From positions 1-37,632 of IMG/VR virus record IMGVR_UViG_3300037200_000222: a stretch of DNA of 37,632 bases; one strand, written 5' to 3'. The position numbers and the translations under genes were made by a program. Below the pieces are notes generated by a model. That model ran no database searches and was not told the origin of the DNA. It saw only the letters and a list, made by a program, of their open reading frames with translations. Positions 29,226 through 37,632 of this stretch are shown here, one piece after another. This DNA is from a virus. Every line of letters starts with the position of its first letter. The stretch's first letter is position 1.

Positions 29226-29780
29226 GTGGCAGGAATTTTCTGGGTAATGAACGCAGCATTCCCGACGACCGCGCCCCCGGTCAAGATGACCACCGGGACC
29301 TCCACCAAGACGCTGCTGCAGATAGCGACCCCTTCCACGACCTCGATCCAGGTCATCGAGTGGGGCATCTCCTTCGACGGGGAGGTCGTCTCCACCCCGA
29401 TCGAGTGCGAGCTTGTGGATACCGAGACGGTAGGCGCGACCTCGCTCACCTCGGTGACCCCGGCTTTGTACGGGACGCCCACGGGGGAGGCAAGCCTGTG
29501 CGTCGGCGGGGCCTCCGCGACCGGGTTCAACTCGGGAAGTTCAACCGAGGGCAGCATTACCAATGTCCGCTACGGGGACGTGCAGCTCATCTCCCCGACG
29601 AACCAGTACGTGAAGCAGTTCCCGCTGGGGCAGTCATTTGTCGTGCCTGTATCTCATTTCCTGCGAATCCGGGTCACTGCAGGGACTGCCGTGAATGCGT
29701 ACGCATATTGCATCTGGTCCGAGTTATGCTTTGTGATCGTCGCCCTCGTCATAACGGCTAGGAAAGGGGGGATTGTGTAG
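29226..29780 (+). CDS. beta-rich tail tip protein
   Basis: GTG at 29226 with AGGAG and the recurrent TGTGTGGC context; 184 residues. It opens AGIFWVMNAAFPTTAPPVKM and alternates short strands (STTSIQVIEWGISFDG, VSTPIECELVDTE), ending in a hydrophobic strand CFVIVALVITARKGGIV. The hydrophobic end is too short and late to call a membrane anchor with confidence. Similar style to the 5624 and 5959 products; probably a structural tip or fibre protein. Its TAG stop (29778-29780) overlaps the proposed GTA start of the giant minor tail gene. Confidence 0.7.
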   Translation: MAGIFWVMNAAFPTTAPPVKMTTGTSTKTLLQIATPSTTSIQVIEWGISFDGEVVSTPIECELVDTETVGATSLTSVTPALYGTPTGEASLCVGGASATGFNSGSSTEGSITNVRYGDVQLISPTNQYVKQFPLGQSFVVPVSHFLRIRVTAGTAVNAYAYCIWSELCFVIVALVITARKGGIV

Positions 29781-32700
29781 CACGCACCGGACGCTCCTTT
29801 CCCCTGAACTGGCTGAATAAGTTCCGCCCGGTCAAGAATGCCCCGATCCAGGTCGAAGCCGCCGCGGACCTCCCGGGTACCACCTCGGGACTGTTCCCCA
29901 GCACCCTGGAACCAGTAGTCACCCTGCCCGGGACCGCGAACCTCCTCTCGGAGAACGGTCCGCACGCGCTGCTGAACGCCGGGGCGACCCTGACCGCCGG
30001 GGGGCAGACTGAGGGGGCGGTCCTCCTCGCCGGGGCTGGGAACATCGCGGCGCAGGGCACCTCCTACAGCAACCCCTCGGTCATCCAGCAGGTCACCGGG
30101 AGCAACACCGACGGCTACGGGATGGGCACCTCCACGATGTCCACGTCCGACGGGAGCTTCCTGGTTGCCTTCCTCGGCTGGGACACCACCAATGCGAACC
30201 TCTCGCTGACTGAGCCCGCGAATCCCCCGCCGTACTGCCCCGCGGTGAATGTCACTGATTCCGCGGGCAACCTGTGGCAGCAGATAGGGATCACCGTCTC
30301 TCAGGGGTATTCTTCCCGGTGCGCGGTCTGGGCGTGCGCCAATGCGGCAGAAGTCACCTGGGTCTCGGTGGGGCTGACCGGGTTCGCCGCGAGCCTCGCC
30401 TGGACTATCGCCGAGATGGCGAACATGCCCCAGGATATCGGGCTTGATTTCTCCTCCGGGGATACCACCGCTCCCCTGCAGGTTGATTCCCTGACTCTCG
30501 CAGGTGATGCGGCCGGTTCCTCGGACATCGTGTTCACGATGCTGGCGCTCCCGGTGAGCACCTCGGTCAATCCTTCCGTGACTTCCGGTCCCGGGGGATT
30601 CACCGCGCTGGATTCCGTGGTAGCAGGCGTCTCCGGGGGCTCTGGGATCGCGATCTACCCCTACTGGCAGTACGGGGTCACCGAGGGAACCGTCGAAGCC
30701 GAGTACTCGATCAATGCCACCGACGTGATGGCGGGAGTAGTCGCCGGGGTCTCCTCGGATGCCGCGGGACCCCCTCAGGAGAGCTTCAGCTTCCCCCTGG
30801 TCATTGTCGAGGCAGCCTTCGGGGCATCCCCGGGGGATCTCACCAAGTCCGTGGACTACCTCGTGGACAACGAGGGGATCTACTGGACCGATATCAGCGA
30901 GCGGGTCCTCGGGGACCAGGCGCAGTCCCGGATCACCTGCTCCCGGGGCAGGCAGTACGAGCTGTCCCAGGAGGAAGCCGGGGAACTCACCGCGTACCTG
31001 AGCAACCTCGACGGGGCATTCGCCCCCGGGAATACCGCATCCCCGTATTACAGCAATGCGCTCAACGAGAATATGTCATTCGAGCTGACGACCGACCCGT
31101 GGACCCCATACGGGAATGCCACCCTTGCTCAGTCAGCTGCTTATGCCTACACCGGGAACTGCTCACTGCAGGTCACTCCCGACGGGGTGACGGCTGATCC
31201 CGGGGCATCCTCGGAACTGGTCGATATCACCGGGACCGCGGGACGCATCGGATCCCAGGTGGCAGCCTCGCAGATCTTCGTCAACTCCGGGTCCTGGACA
31301 GCCCCCGCGGGGATCTCCGCGGTGACAGCCGAGTGCTGGGGAGCCGGAGGCGGCGGCGGGGGTTCCGATGCCACCGCGAATTCCGCCGGCGGCGGCGGCG
31401 GCGGCGGCGAGTATGCCGCGGCAGGCATCGGGGTGACCCCGGGGAACAGCTACTCTTTCACCGTGGGTGCCCCCGGGACCGGGGGTAACGGGTCAGGCAC
31501 CGAGACGATCACCGTCACCTACCTGAGCCCGACTATCTGGACCGCGCCTGAAGGCGTCACCTCCGTCCAGGTGCAGTGCTGGGCTGGCGGCGGTAACGGC
31601 GCGGGAGCCACATCTGCCGGAATCGGCGGCGGCGGCGGGGGAGGCGGCGAGTATGCCGCCGAGACTGCCGTCGCGGTCACCCAGGGGCGCTCCTATGACA
31701 TCAACGTCGGGGGCGTATCCGGGAACTCCTCCTTCACCGGGGACTCCAAGACCGTGACGGCGCACGCCGGGGGGAACGCCAGCGGGTCTTCCGGGGGTGC
31801 CGGGGGAACGGGATCTTCCAACACCACCCACTATCCCGGGGGCGCCGGGGGCAACGGCGAGACCTTCCAGTCCGGGACCTCCGACGGGGACACCTTCAAC
31901 GGGGAAGACGGCGCCGGCGGTCAGGTGACCAACACCGTGACGATCGACACCACCCTGAACTTCAACAACGAAGCCATCACCGAGATGACCATCACCTGCG
32001 GCGGCGGCGGCGGGGGGGGGCAGGGCGGCGGTGCCTTCGGCGAGGGCTACGGCGGCGGCGGCGCGGGCGGCGGGGGTTATGCCTCCGGGGTCATCCCGGT
32101 AACAGCAGGCTTGGTCTACACGCTGTACTGCGGCAACGGCGGCTCCGGCGGGGATAACGGCACCGACGGGCAGTCCGGGGGCTACTCCGGGGTCACCGGG
32201 AACAGCGGTTCCCAGGTCATCGCGTACGGCGGCGGCGGGGGCAACAACAACGGGCTGGGCGGAGCCGGGGGCGGTGCATCAGGCTATGCCGGGGGCTACG
32301 CGATCGGGGGTTCCGGCGGCGGTGACGGCGCGAGACCCGGCGGCGGCTACATGGGCGGCGGCGGCGGCGGGGCCGGCGGCGGCGGCGAGAACGGCGCAGG
32401 ACAGGACGCGCACCCGAGCGGGACCACGACCCGGCAGCCGGGAATCGGCGGCGGCAACGGCTCCGGCGGCGGCTGGGGCTCCTCCAGCCTCGGCTCCGGG
32501 GATGACACCGGCGGCGGCAACGGCGGCGACGGGAACGGGAACTTCGGCGGCGGCGGCGGCGGCGGGGCCGGCTCCGACACTCTCACCACCGGGGCTGCCG
32601 GGGGCACCGGCGGCGCGGGCTGGATCTCCTACGCCTACGGGAACCTGCTGGACACCCCCCTCGGCGGCGGCGGCGGGAGTTCTGCTGCCCCCTCGGGCGC

Positions 32701-35700
32701 GGGCAGCGCGGGCGGCACCACCACCGACACGGGCACGGCAGCCCTCGGCGGGACTGCCCTGACCTCGGGCGGCGGCGGCGGCAACGGCGGCATCCCCACT
32801 ATTCCCGCGCAGGCGGGAGGTGCCCCGGGCGGCGGCGGTGGCGGCGGCTACAGCACCGCCGGGGGTTCCGGCGGCGCCGGTCAGGTCATCATCACCTACA
32901 CCACGACCACCTCGGTGTCCTCGGGGACCGCCGGAGGCTACACCAGCTTCCCCGGGGACTCGGCAGCGGTCACCGCGTACGGGGGTCTCGGCGGTTCCGA
33001 GGGGATCTCCGGGGGGCAGGGCGCAGGCGGTTCAGGCGGTTCCGGCTCGGTCAACTCAGTCAATTACAACGGCGGCGCGGGAGCATCCGGCGTCTCCGCG
33101 ACCGGGTACGGCGGCGGCGGCGGCGGCTCCGGGGGCACCTCCTCGGCAGGCAACGCAGCCAGCGGCATCACCGGGGCTCCCGCGGTCACCGGGGGAGCAT
33201 CCGGCGGCGGCGGCGCGTACGCCACGGGCACCGGACTCGATATCGCCCCTGTCACCCCCTCGGTAGCAGGAGGCGGGGGAGGCGGCGGCGCCGAGAACGC
33301 GGGCTTCTCCGCGGCAGCCGCGGGAGCCCCGGGGCAGATCAGGCTGACTTACACCCCGAGCGGGACAGTCAGCGCCTCTGCCTGGTTCTACGTGCCTGCC
33401 GGGTGGTCTCCCGGAGGTCAGGTGAACATCACCTGGTACGACTCGGGGATGGCGGAGATCTCCTCGACGCAGGGACCTCTCGTCCCTGTCCCGGCGGCAA
33501 CCTGGACGCAGGTCGCGAGCACCGATGTCAGTTCTCCCCCCGGAGCCGAGTACGCGGTCTTCACCCCGGTGCTCTCCGGAACCCCGTCAGCCTCGGACGT
33601 CTTCTATATTGACGAAGCCGCGATCGTCCCCGGGTCCGCGGTGGTCCAGACGGGTCTGGTCCGGCTGGAGACCCCGGTCAGGGTCTCTGCCTGGTGGGCG
33701 GGACGCAGGTACCCGATCTGGTTCGGGTACGTGGAGAGGTTCCCGCAGGAGTGGCCGGAGCTGCCCCAGTGGGGCATGTCCCAGATGGCCGCGACCGACG
33801 TCGTGAGCGTCGCCTCCGCGGTGAGCATGTTCTCCGCGATGCAGGGCGAGATCCTCGCGGACAACCCCTACAGCTACCTCCCGTGCAATGAGCAGTACAC
33901 CTCCTCGGAGGAAGGTCCGACCCTGCAGTTCAGCCTCCTGGACGCGAACGGGCTGGTCGCGCTCAACTACGCGCCGCAGAACCAGACCCCGGGAGTCTAC
34001 GGGGACGGGCTGAATTCCGCGGTCTACACGGGACTTCCCGTCAACCTCCTCGGGGACCAGAACACGGGTCTCGGGACCTCCAATTACCAGGCGCAGGATT
34101 CCGGGGACCGGGGACCCGCGGTCCTGTACTACGATCCGCAATTGCCCGTGAATTCCTCGGGCTCAGGTCTGACCATCGAATTCTGGTTCACCTATGACGG
34201 GACCGTCCAGGACTGCACCCTCCTGACAATCTACGGACCCCCGAGCACCTTCAAGGCTCCGGCGAGATCAGGTAACGGGGCTCTGGGCTATGTCCTGGTC
34301 AACGGGACATCGAGCATCGTCTCGGTACACGGACCCGGGAATGCCGTGCTCAGCTTCCCCATCGTCCTGAACGCGAACAACCCGCAGCAGCTCGTGCTGG
34401 TCATGACAACCTCCAACGGGGATACGAACGTCTACTTCAACGGGGCACTCCAGGGCACTGTCATCCTGGGAGTCTCGGAGACTTTCTACGCGGTGAACCT
34501 GGGTCCGGGAAGGTACTCCTACGACGCGGACAACGCGTATTCCTATGAGTCCTTCAATTACACCGCGGCACATCTCGCGATCTACTCTTACCAGCTGACC
34601 GCGCTGCGGATCGCATCTCACTACAACACCGGGTTCACCGGGGCATCGGGAGTGAGCGCGGCGCAGAGATTCGCGCAGATCCTCACCTGGGCGACCCTGG
34701 GACTGAAACGCGGGTACTACTGGTGGCAGGGAGCCACCGGGAACCCGGAGGTCACCCAGATCGGGAGTGCCTACGCGCTCAACGGGAGTTCAGCGGCAGA
34801 TGCCATCAACGGACTGGAGCAAGCCGAGGACGGGCATTCCTATGCGCAGGCGAACGGGAGCTATGTCTACCTGGAGCGCTGGGGAACCTACAATCTCTCC
34901 TCGCAGGCGACCTTCGGGGATATCCCGGTCCCGGCAGGCGGGGTCGCGTTCAGCCCCAGCACCTTCAGCGGCGGAACAGGCACCTGGACCGCGACGAATG
35001 CCGCGCTGACCTTCTCTCAGGCGCAGGTCTACTACGGGACCGGGAGCGCGCTGCTGACCCCGGCCGGCGGCGGCGCCCTGTTCGCGCTGATGAACTCCGA
35101 GTCGTTCGCTGTGTCATCAGGGGATGTCTATCTCGCGGAAGCCTGGGTCTATTCTGTCAGCGGCTGGGACACCATCCAGATCGGGTGCGACTGGTACGAT
35201 GCCAACGGCGACTACCTCTCTACCACCGCGGATGTCCTCGCGGCCCCCCCGGGAGCCTGGGCGTACATTTCCGCCTCGGATCTCATGACGGTCACCGGAG
35301 CCGTCTCGGGGCAGATGCGGATTTCCCAGATCGGGTCACCCGGATCAGGGAACCTGCTGTACGTGAGCTACGCCGCGGCTATCTCCGCGAGCCCGGAGAT
35401 CCCGTATCTGCAGGACACCACATTCGATTACGATAATTCCTACCTGTATAACCAGGTGCAGACCACCCAGCAGTCCGGTCCCAACACCCTGGTGATCGCG
35501 AGCGAGCGGAACATCCCCTCAATCGGTCTCTACTTCGACAGGTCCGCGCTGACATTCACCTCGGACGCGGTGAGCCCGTATGACATCTCCGACCTGACCA
35601 CGTGGTCACTGGCGAAATACGGGAACCCGAGCCTGCACCTGAAGCAGGTGACCGTGGACGCGGCATCTGCTCCCTATTCCGCGTTCAGCCAGCTATTGCA

Positions 35701-35911
35701 CCTTGATATAGGCGATATAGTCACCGTGATAAGGCGTCCCGTCGGAGCCCCGCCGATATCTCAAGCCTGTATAATTGAGAGAATCGAGCATAATATCGGA
35801 GCATCCTACTGGCGCACGACATTTCAGCTGTCTCCGTACGCTGTCGGAAATGCGGTTATGACCGTGGACGGGTCTGATAATACACCTGGCAGTTTCAATC
35901 TCGGCTGGTAG
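29777..35911 (+). CDS. giant minor tail protein with nested glycine-rich and sugar-binding-like modules
   Basis: The open frame runs from 29777 to TAG at 35909-35911, about 2,044 residues. The first ATG is at 30122, but 115 upstream codons are coding-like and begin ARTGRSFPLNW, typical after the initiator of this family. The codon there is GTA in a GTAG overlap with the previous stop, with AAAGGGGGG upstream. Residues 341-425 and 1293-1375 (LETPVRVSAWWAGRRYPIWF) are split minor-tail core. 428-488 with 1195-1288 resemble one CBM4/9-like sandwich split by residues 498-1190, a Gly-rich region with at least three WTAP or TITC-type modules. 1443-1615 look LamG-like (LTIEFWFTYDG, IYSYQLTALRIASHY). 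1722-1872 resemble a second CBM. 1875-2044 end in the usual minor-tail segment LDIGDIVTVIRRPVGAPPIS. Probably the host-contacting tip hub. Confidence 0.82.
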   Translation, partial: VARTGRSFPLNWLNKFRPVKNAPIQVEAAADLPGTTSGLFPSTLEPVVTLPGTANLLSENGPHALLNAGATLTAGGQTEGAVLLAGAGNIAAQGTSYSNPSVIQQVTGSNTDGYGMGTSTMSTSDGSFLVAFLGWDTTNANLSLTEPANPPPYCPAVNVTDSAGNLWQQIGITVSQGYSSRCAVWACANAAEVTWVSVGLTGFAASLAWTIAEMANMPQDIGLDFSSGDTTAPLQVDSLTLAGDAAGSSDIVFTMLALPVSTSVNPSVTSGPGGFTALDSVVAGVSGGSGIAIYPYWQYGVTEGTVEAEYSINATDVMAGVVAGVSSDAAGPPQESFSFPLVIVEAAFGASPGDLTKSVDYLVDNEGIYWTDISERVLGDQAQSRITCSRGRQYELSQEEAGELTAYLSNLDGAFAPGNTASPYYSNALNENMSFELTTDPWTPYGNATLAQSAAYAYTGNCSLQVTPDGVTADPGASSELVDITGTAGRIGSQVAASQIFVNSGSWTAPAGISAVTAECWGAGGGGGGSDATANSAGGGGGGGEYAAAGIGVTPGNSYSFTVGAPGTGGNGSGTETITVTYLSPTIWTAPEGVTSVQVQCWAGGGNGAGATSAGIGGGGGGGGEYAAETAVAVTQGRSYDINVGGVSGNSSFTGDSKTVTAHAGGNASGSSGGAGGTGSSNTTHYPGGAGGNGETFQSGTSDGDTFNGEDGAGGQVTNTVTIDTTLNFNNEAITEMTITCGGGGGGGQGGGAFGEGYGGGGAGGGGYASGVIPVTAGLVYTLYCGNGGSGGDNGTDGQSGGYSGVTGNSGSQVIAYGGGGGNNNGLGGAGGGASGYAGGYAIGGSGGGDGARPGGGYMGGGGGGAGGGGENGAGQDAHPSGTTTRQPGIGGGNGSGGGWGSSSLGSGDDTGGGNGGDGNGNFGGGGGGGAGSDTLTTGAAGGTGGAGWISYAYGNLLDTPLGGGGGSSAAPSGAGSAGGTTTDTGTAALGGTALTSGGGGGNGGIPTIPAQAGGAPGGGGGGGYSTAGGSGGAGQVIITYTTTTSVSSGTAGGYTSFPGDSAAVTAYGGLGGSEGISGGQGAGGSGGSGSVNSVNYNGGAGASGVSATGYGGGGGGSGGTSSAGNAASGITGAPAVTGGASGGGGAYATGTGLDIAPVTPSVAGGGGGGGAENAGFSAAAAGAPGQIRLTYTPSGTVSASAWFYVPAGWSPGGQVNITWYDSGMAEISSTQGPLVPVPAATWTQVASTDVSSPPGAEYAVFTPVLSGTPSASDVFYIDEAAIVPGSAVVQTGLVRLETPVRVSAWWAGRRYPIWFGYVERFPQEWPELPQWGMSQMAATDVVSVASAVSMFSAMQGEILADNPYSYLPCNEQYTSSEEGPTLQFSLLDANGLVALNYAPQNQTPGVYGDGLNSAVYTGLPVNLLGDQNTGLGTSNYQAQDSGDRGPAVLYYDPQLPVNSSGSGLTIEFWFTYDGTVQDCTLLTIYGPPSTFKAPARSGNGALGYVLVNGTSSIVSVHGPGNAVLSFPIVLNANNPQQLVLVMTTSNGDTNVYFNGALQGTVILGVSETFYAVNLGPGRYSYDADNAYSYESFNYTAAHLAIYSYQLTALRIASHYNTGFTGASGVSAAQRFAQILTWATLGLKRGYYWWQGATGNPEVTQIGSAYALNGSSAADAINGLEQAEDGHSYAQANGSYVYLERWGTYNLSSQATFGDIPVPAGGVAFSPSTFSGGTGTWTATNAALTFSQAQVYYGTGSALLTPAGGGALFALMNSESFAVSSGDVYLAEAWVYSVSGWDTIQIGCDWYDANGDYLSTTADVLAAPPGAWAYISASDLMTVTGAVSGQMRISQIGSPGSGNLLYVSYAAAISASPEIPYLQDTTFDYDNSYLYNQVQTTQQSGPNTLVIASERNIPSIGLYFDRSALTFTSDAVSPYDISDLTTWSLAKYGNPSLHLKQVTVDAASAPYSAFSQLLHLDIGDIVTVIRRPVGAPPISQACIIERIEHNIGASYWRTTFQLSPYAVGNAVMTVDGSDNTPGSFNLGW
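31350..33300 (+). repeat. GGC/GGN-rich microsatellite-like coding stretch
   Basis: Inside the giant tail gene, long runs of glycine codons (many as consecutive GGC, for example near 31387, 32000, 32353, 32549 and 33110) alternate with short Ser/Thr/Asn/Tyr spacers. The runs are prone to slippage and recombination, so copy number may vary between relatives. At protein level they match the Gly_rich-type tail modules that start with WTAP and give GGGGGG loops. Confidence 0.8.
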
Positions 35912-35928
35912 GGAGAGGGGGATAAAGA

Positions 35929-37632
35929 ATGCCGACAGCACCGAGTACCTGGTATTCTGGACCTCTTTCCCCTCAGCAACTGAATACGAACCTGTATTCC
36001 TTCAACGGCAGCGGCTACGGAGCGAATGGCATCCTGTTCCATGCCCACAGGACTGTCCTGCACGAGAGCATGTCCCAGAGCGCGCTGTTCACCGTGAGCA
36101 CCGCGGGCACCTGGAACCGGTTTCCTAATACAGCCACCACGGCATTCAGCATCCTGGACACCGGGGCTCTCTTCGGGAGCGGCTGCGATAATCCCGGGGG
36201 ATACGCCCTCTACCAGTTCATCCCGAATGCTATCGCAGGCTCCGGGATAGGATACACCCCGGGGGCTACCACTATCCTGTCTGCCGCGACCGCGCCGAGC
36301 GTCCCGCAGGGCGCCGGGGGGAATTACCTGGTCTCGCATTTCGCCACCGGGCAGACCGCGAAGACCGGACCTGCCGCGATCGGCGCCGGGATGTACTACA
36401 GCCCGGGGCTCCCGGCGGAGGAGGATTTCGTCTCCACCGGAGCCATCCAGGCGCACACCACCACCGTCCAGGGCTGTGCTCCCTATCTTGACCTGATCAA
36501 CGCGGGCGGGAATGCCTCCGGGACCGTCGCGTCCCCGGTCGCGTACCAGCAGATCGCGAGCATCTACGTGCCGCAGGGATTCTGGACCGCGAACTGGACC
36601 GTGGTCATCGCCGGGACCGCGAGCAGTGCCGATGTCAATAACTTCTCGATGATCCTCGGGGTCGCCACGATCGCGACCTCCTCCAATTCCGGGGCGGTCG
36701 GGTCCTACCCCCAGGCGGGGCAGTACCTCTACGTCACCTCCCCTGCCGGGGAGTACGTCTCGGTCACCGCGGGGGCGGTCGCCCCGACGAGTGCCGCCAC
36801 GTACTCCACCGCCATCTTCGGGCACGACATGCCCGGGACCGGGAACGGGAGCATCTTCCAGCCTGCCGGATTCTACGCGGATGCCTCCGCGACCTCAGAG
36901 CAGCTCCCGGCGAACGCGACCGATACCGCCGGGTTCACCCCGAGGCACACCTGGGTCTGGGCGTCAGTGACCCAGCAGGGCACCCTGGTCACCCAGAACC
37001 CCAACCCGTACACCCCGGGCGGGGACCTTACCGGGTGGTCTGCTGCCGGAGGCTCGATCACCGCGGCGACCCCGCCTCCGGGGAACCCGCCGCCGGTGCC
37101 CTCGGGGGTGCTGCTGACGCCAGGCGGGTCCACCGCCGCCACGGTGACAGCCGGGTCTTTCAGCGTCACCCCGGGAACCGGGTACCAGGTGGTGACGAAT
37201 TTCTTCCCCAGTGGTATGCAGGGCTGCACGCTGGCTACCGGGTTCATGTGGTACGGCTCCTCGGGCAACCTGCTGTCCTCCAGCAGCGCGAGCTACGTCA
37301 CTGCCAACGGCGAGAGTTCCTACACCTGGACCCCGGTCACCTGCTGGGGGACAGCCCCGTCTTCCGCGGTCACCGCGGTGCCCTACGGGGGGCTCACCGG
37401 GGGAGCGGTCCCCGCGACCGCAACTACGTACCTCGCCGGGATCGCGGTCGTCGGGCAGGTGCCGGCACCGCAGGCTTCCTGGTCCGGGGGGATCACCTCG
37501 GCATTGATGAACGGTCCGTCCGGTCCCCTGCAGGCACTGACCTTCCTGAACAACCCCCCGGCGCTGCGCCAGGGGATGTTCACTGCGCCCTCGATCCCGA
37601 ATGCCGCGAATACGGTGGTCGTGTTCAATCCC
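35929..37632 (+). CDS. minor tail/fibre protein (3' end beyond window)
   Basis: ATG at 35929 with GGGAGAGGGGG upstream, 17 bases after the giant gene stop. The frame is open for 568 codons to the window edge, so this is the N-terminal part only. It opens PTAPSTWYSGPLSPQQLNT and NLYSFNGSGYGANGILF, a beta-rich start seen in actinophage minor tail genes. Residues about 385-500 (LLTPGGSTAATVTAGSFSV, WYGSSGNLLSS, LAGIAVVG) have the rhythm of a carbohydrate-binding CBM4/9-like sandwich. The region after it (SALMNGPSGPLQALTFL) is another core. It is probably the next protein of the tail tip or fibre. No domain can be fixed with certainty while it is incomplete. Confidence 0.75.
   Translation, partial: MPTAPSTWYSGPLSPQQLNTNLYSFNGSGYGANGILFHAHRTVLHESMSQSALFTVSTAGTWNRFPNTATTAFSILDTGALFGSGCDNPGGYALYQFIPNAIAGSGIGYTPGATTILSAATAPSVPQGAGGNYLVSHFATGQTAKTGPAAIGAGMYYSPGLPAEEDFVSTGAIQAHTTTVQGCAPYLDLINAGGNASGTVASPVAYQQIASIYVPQGFWTANWTVVIAGTASSADVNNFSMILGVATIATSSNSGAVGSYPQAGQYLYVTSPAGEYVSVTAGAVAPTSAATYSTAIFGHDMPGTGNGSIFQPAGFYADASATSEQLPANATDTAGFTPRHTWVWASVTQQGTLVTQNPNPYTPGGDLTGWSAAGGSITAATPPPGNPPPVPSGVLLTPGGSTAATVTAGSFSVTPGTGYQVVTNFFPSGMQGCTLATGFMWYGSSGNLLSSSSASYVTANGESSYTWTPVTCWGTAPSSAVTAVPYGGLTGGAVPATATTYLAGIAVVGQVPAPQASWSGGITSALMNGPSGPLQALTFLNNPPALRQGMFTAPSIPNAANTVVVFNP

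Noticed and set aside
32274-33266. Ala/Pro/Thr-rich plus-strand ORFs within the giant tail gene
   Set aside because: They are +1/+2 readings of GGC tracts, giving Ala or Arg/Pro runs. The main frame continues smoothly on both sides.
31350-33300. CRISPR-like or satellite repeat array
   Set aside because: The repeats are glycine codons with irregular spacing in one long open frame, not evenly spaced direct repeats with unique spacers.
1-37632. Integrase, lysin, terminase, repressor or origin
   Set aside because: No frame shows their motifs. The window covers only the structural block, so lifestyle cannot be judged.

Overview
The window is one long block of virion genes from a tailed phage of the siphovirus type (HK97-fold capsid, long tail tape measure). 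The host is probably a high-GC actinobacterium. The signs are high GC with G/C-rich third codon positions, frequent GTG starts behind AGGAG-type ribosome sites, -10 elements of the TAGGAT type, and families familiar from actinobacteriophages: a prohead protease with a DUF6582-like region, glycine-rich minor tail proteins, small CxxC proteins and Endonuclease VII/NUMOD4/AP2 homing nucleases. Nearly all genes are on the plus strand. The two exceptions are HNH nucleases that look like insertions. I see no integrase, tRNA, CRISPR array or insertion sequence.

Layout. 1-6500 is the head region: the end of an upstream head gene, a small conserved protein, an inverted HNH gene, a large capsid maturation protease, a major capsid protein carrying a fibronectin-like insert, and two small beta-rich proteins that may decorate the capsid. 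6500-9630 is a sugar cassette set off by a hairpin and a possible promoter: two paralogous GT-A glycosyltransferases flank a methyltransferase and a protein resembling UDP-arabinopyranose mutase (reversibly glycosylated polypeptide family). 9630-13510 holds small zinc-binding and SAP-domain proteins, a head-tail connector whose frame is broken near 11090, a structured 118-nt gap, a histone-like Lys/Ala-rich protein, and neck proteins. 13511-18260 has the major tail protein, tail assembly chaperones joined by a classic -1 frameshift (A AAA AAG at 15814), two further HNH nucleases, a GT-B glycosyltransferase broken near 16630, and a neck-type protein ending in a strong terminator. 18302-22882 is the tape measure. 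22891-37632 is the tail tip: small beta proteins, a GH16-like protein, a pectate-lyase-fold tailspike, a minor tail protein of about 2,044 residues with nested glycine-rich and sugar-binding-like modules, and an incomplete further tail protein.

How it works together. The protease and capsid protein build the head. Connector and neck proteins join it to a tail built by the tube protein, chaperones and tape measure. The tip genes carry several carbohydrate-acting or carbohydrate-binding modules, which fits recognition of a polysaccharide-rich actinobacterial envelope. The embedded sugar enzymes suggest that the virion itself, or a host surface glycan, is glycosylated.

The most unusual signals concern decoding. 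Two conserved genes (connector 11009-12002, GT-B 16589-17724) are each interrupted by a few bases containing TTTAG, and in both cases synonymous codons flank the gap (GAT/GAC and AGT/AGC). Two other genes (162 and 29777) appear to begin with GTA inside a GTAG start/stop overlap, exactly where sister genes use GTG, and one neck gene may begin with ATT. These may reflect tRNA hopping and termination-reinitiation, or plain mutation or assembly error. Reads and proteomics would decide.
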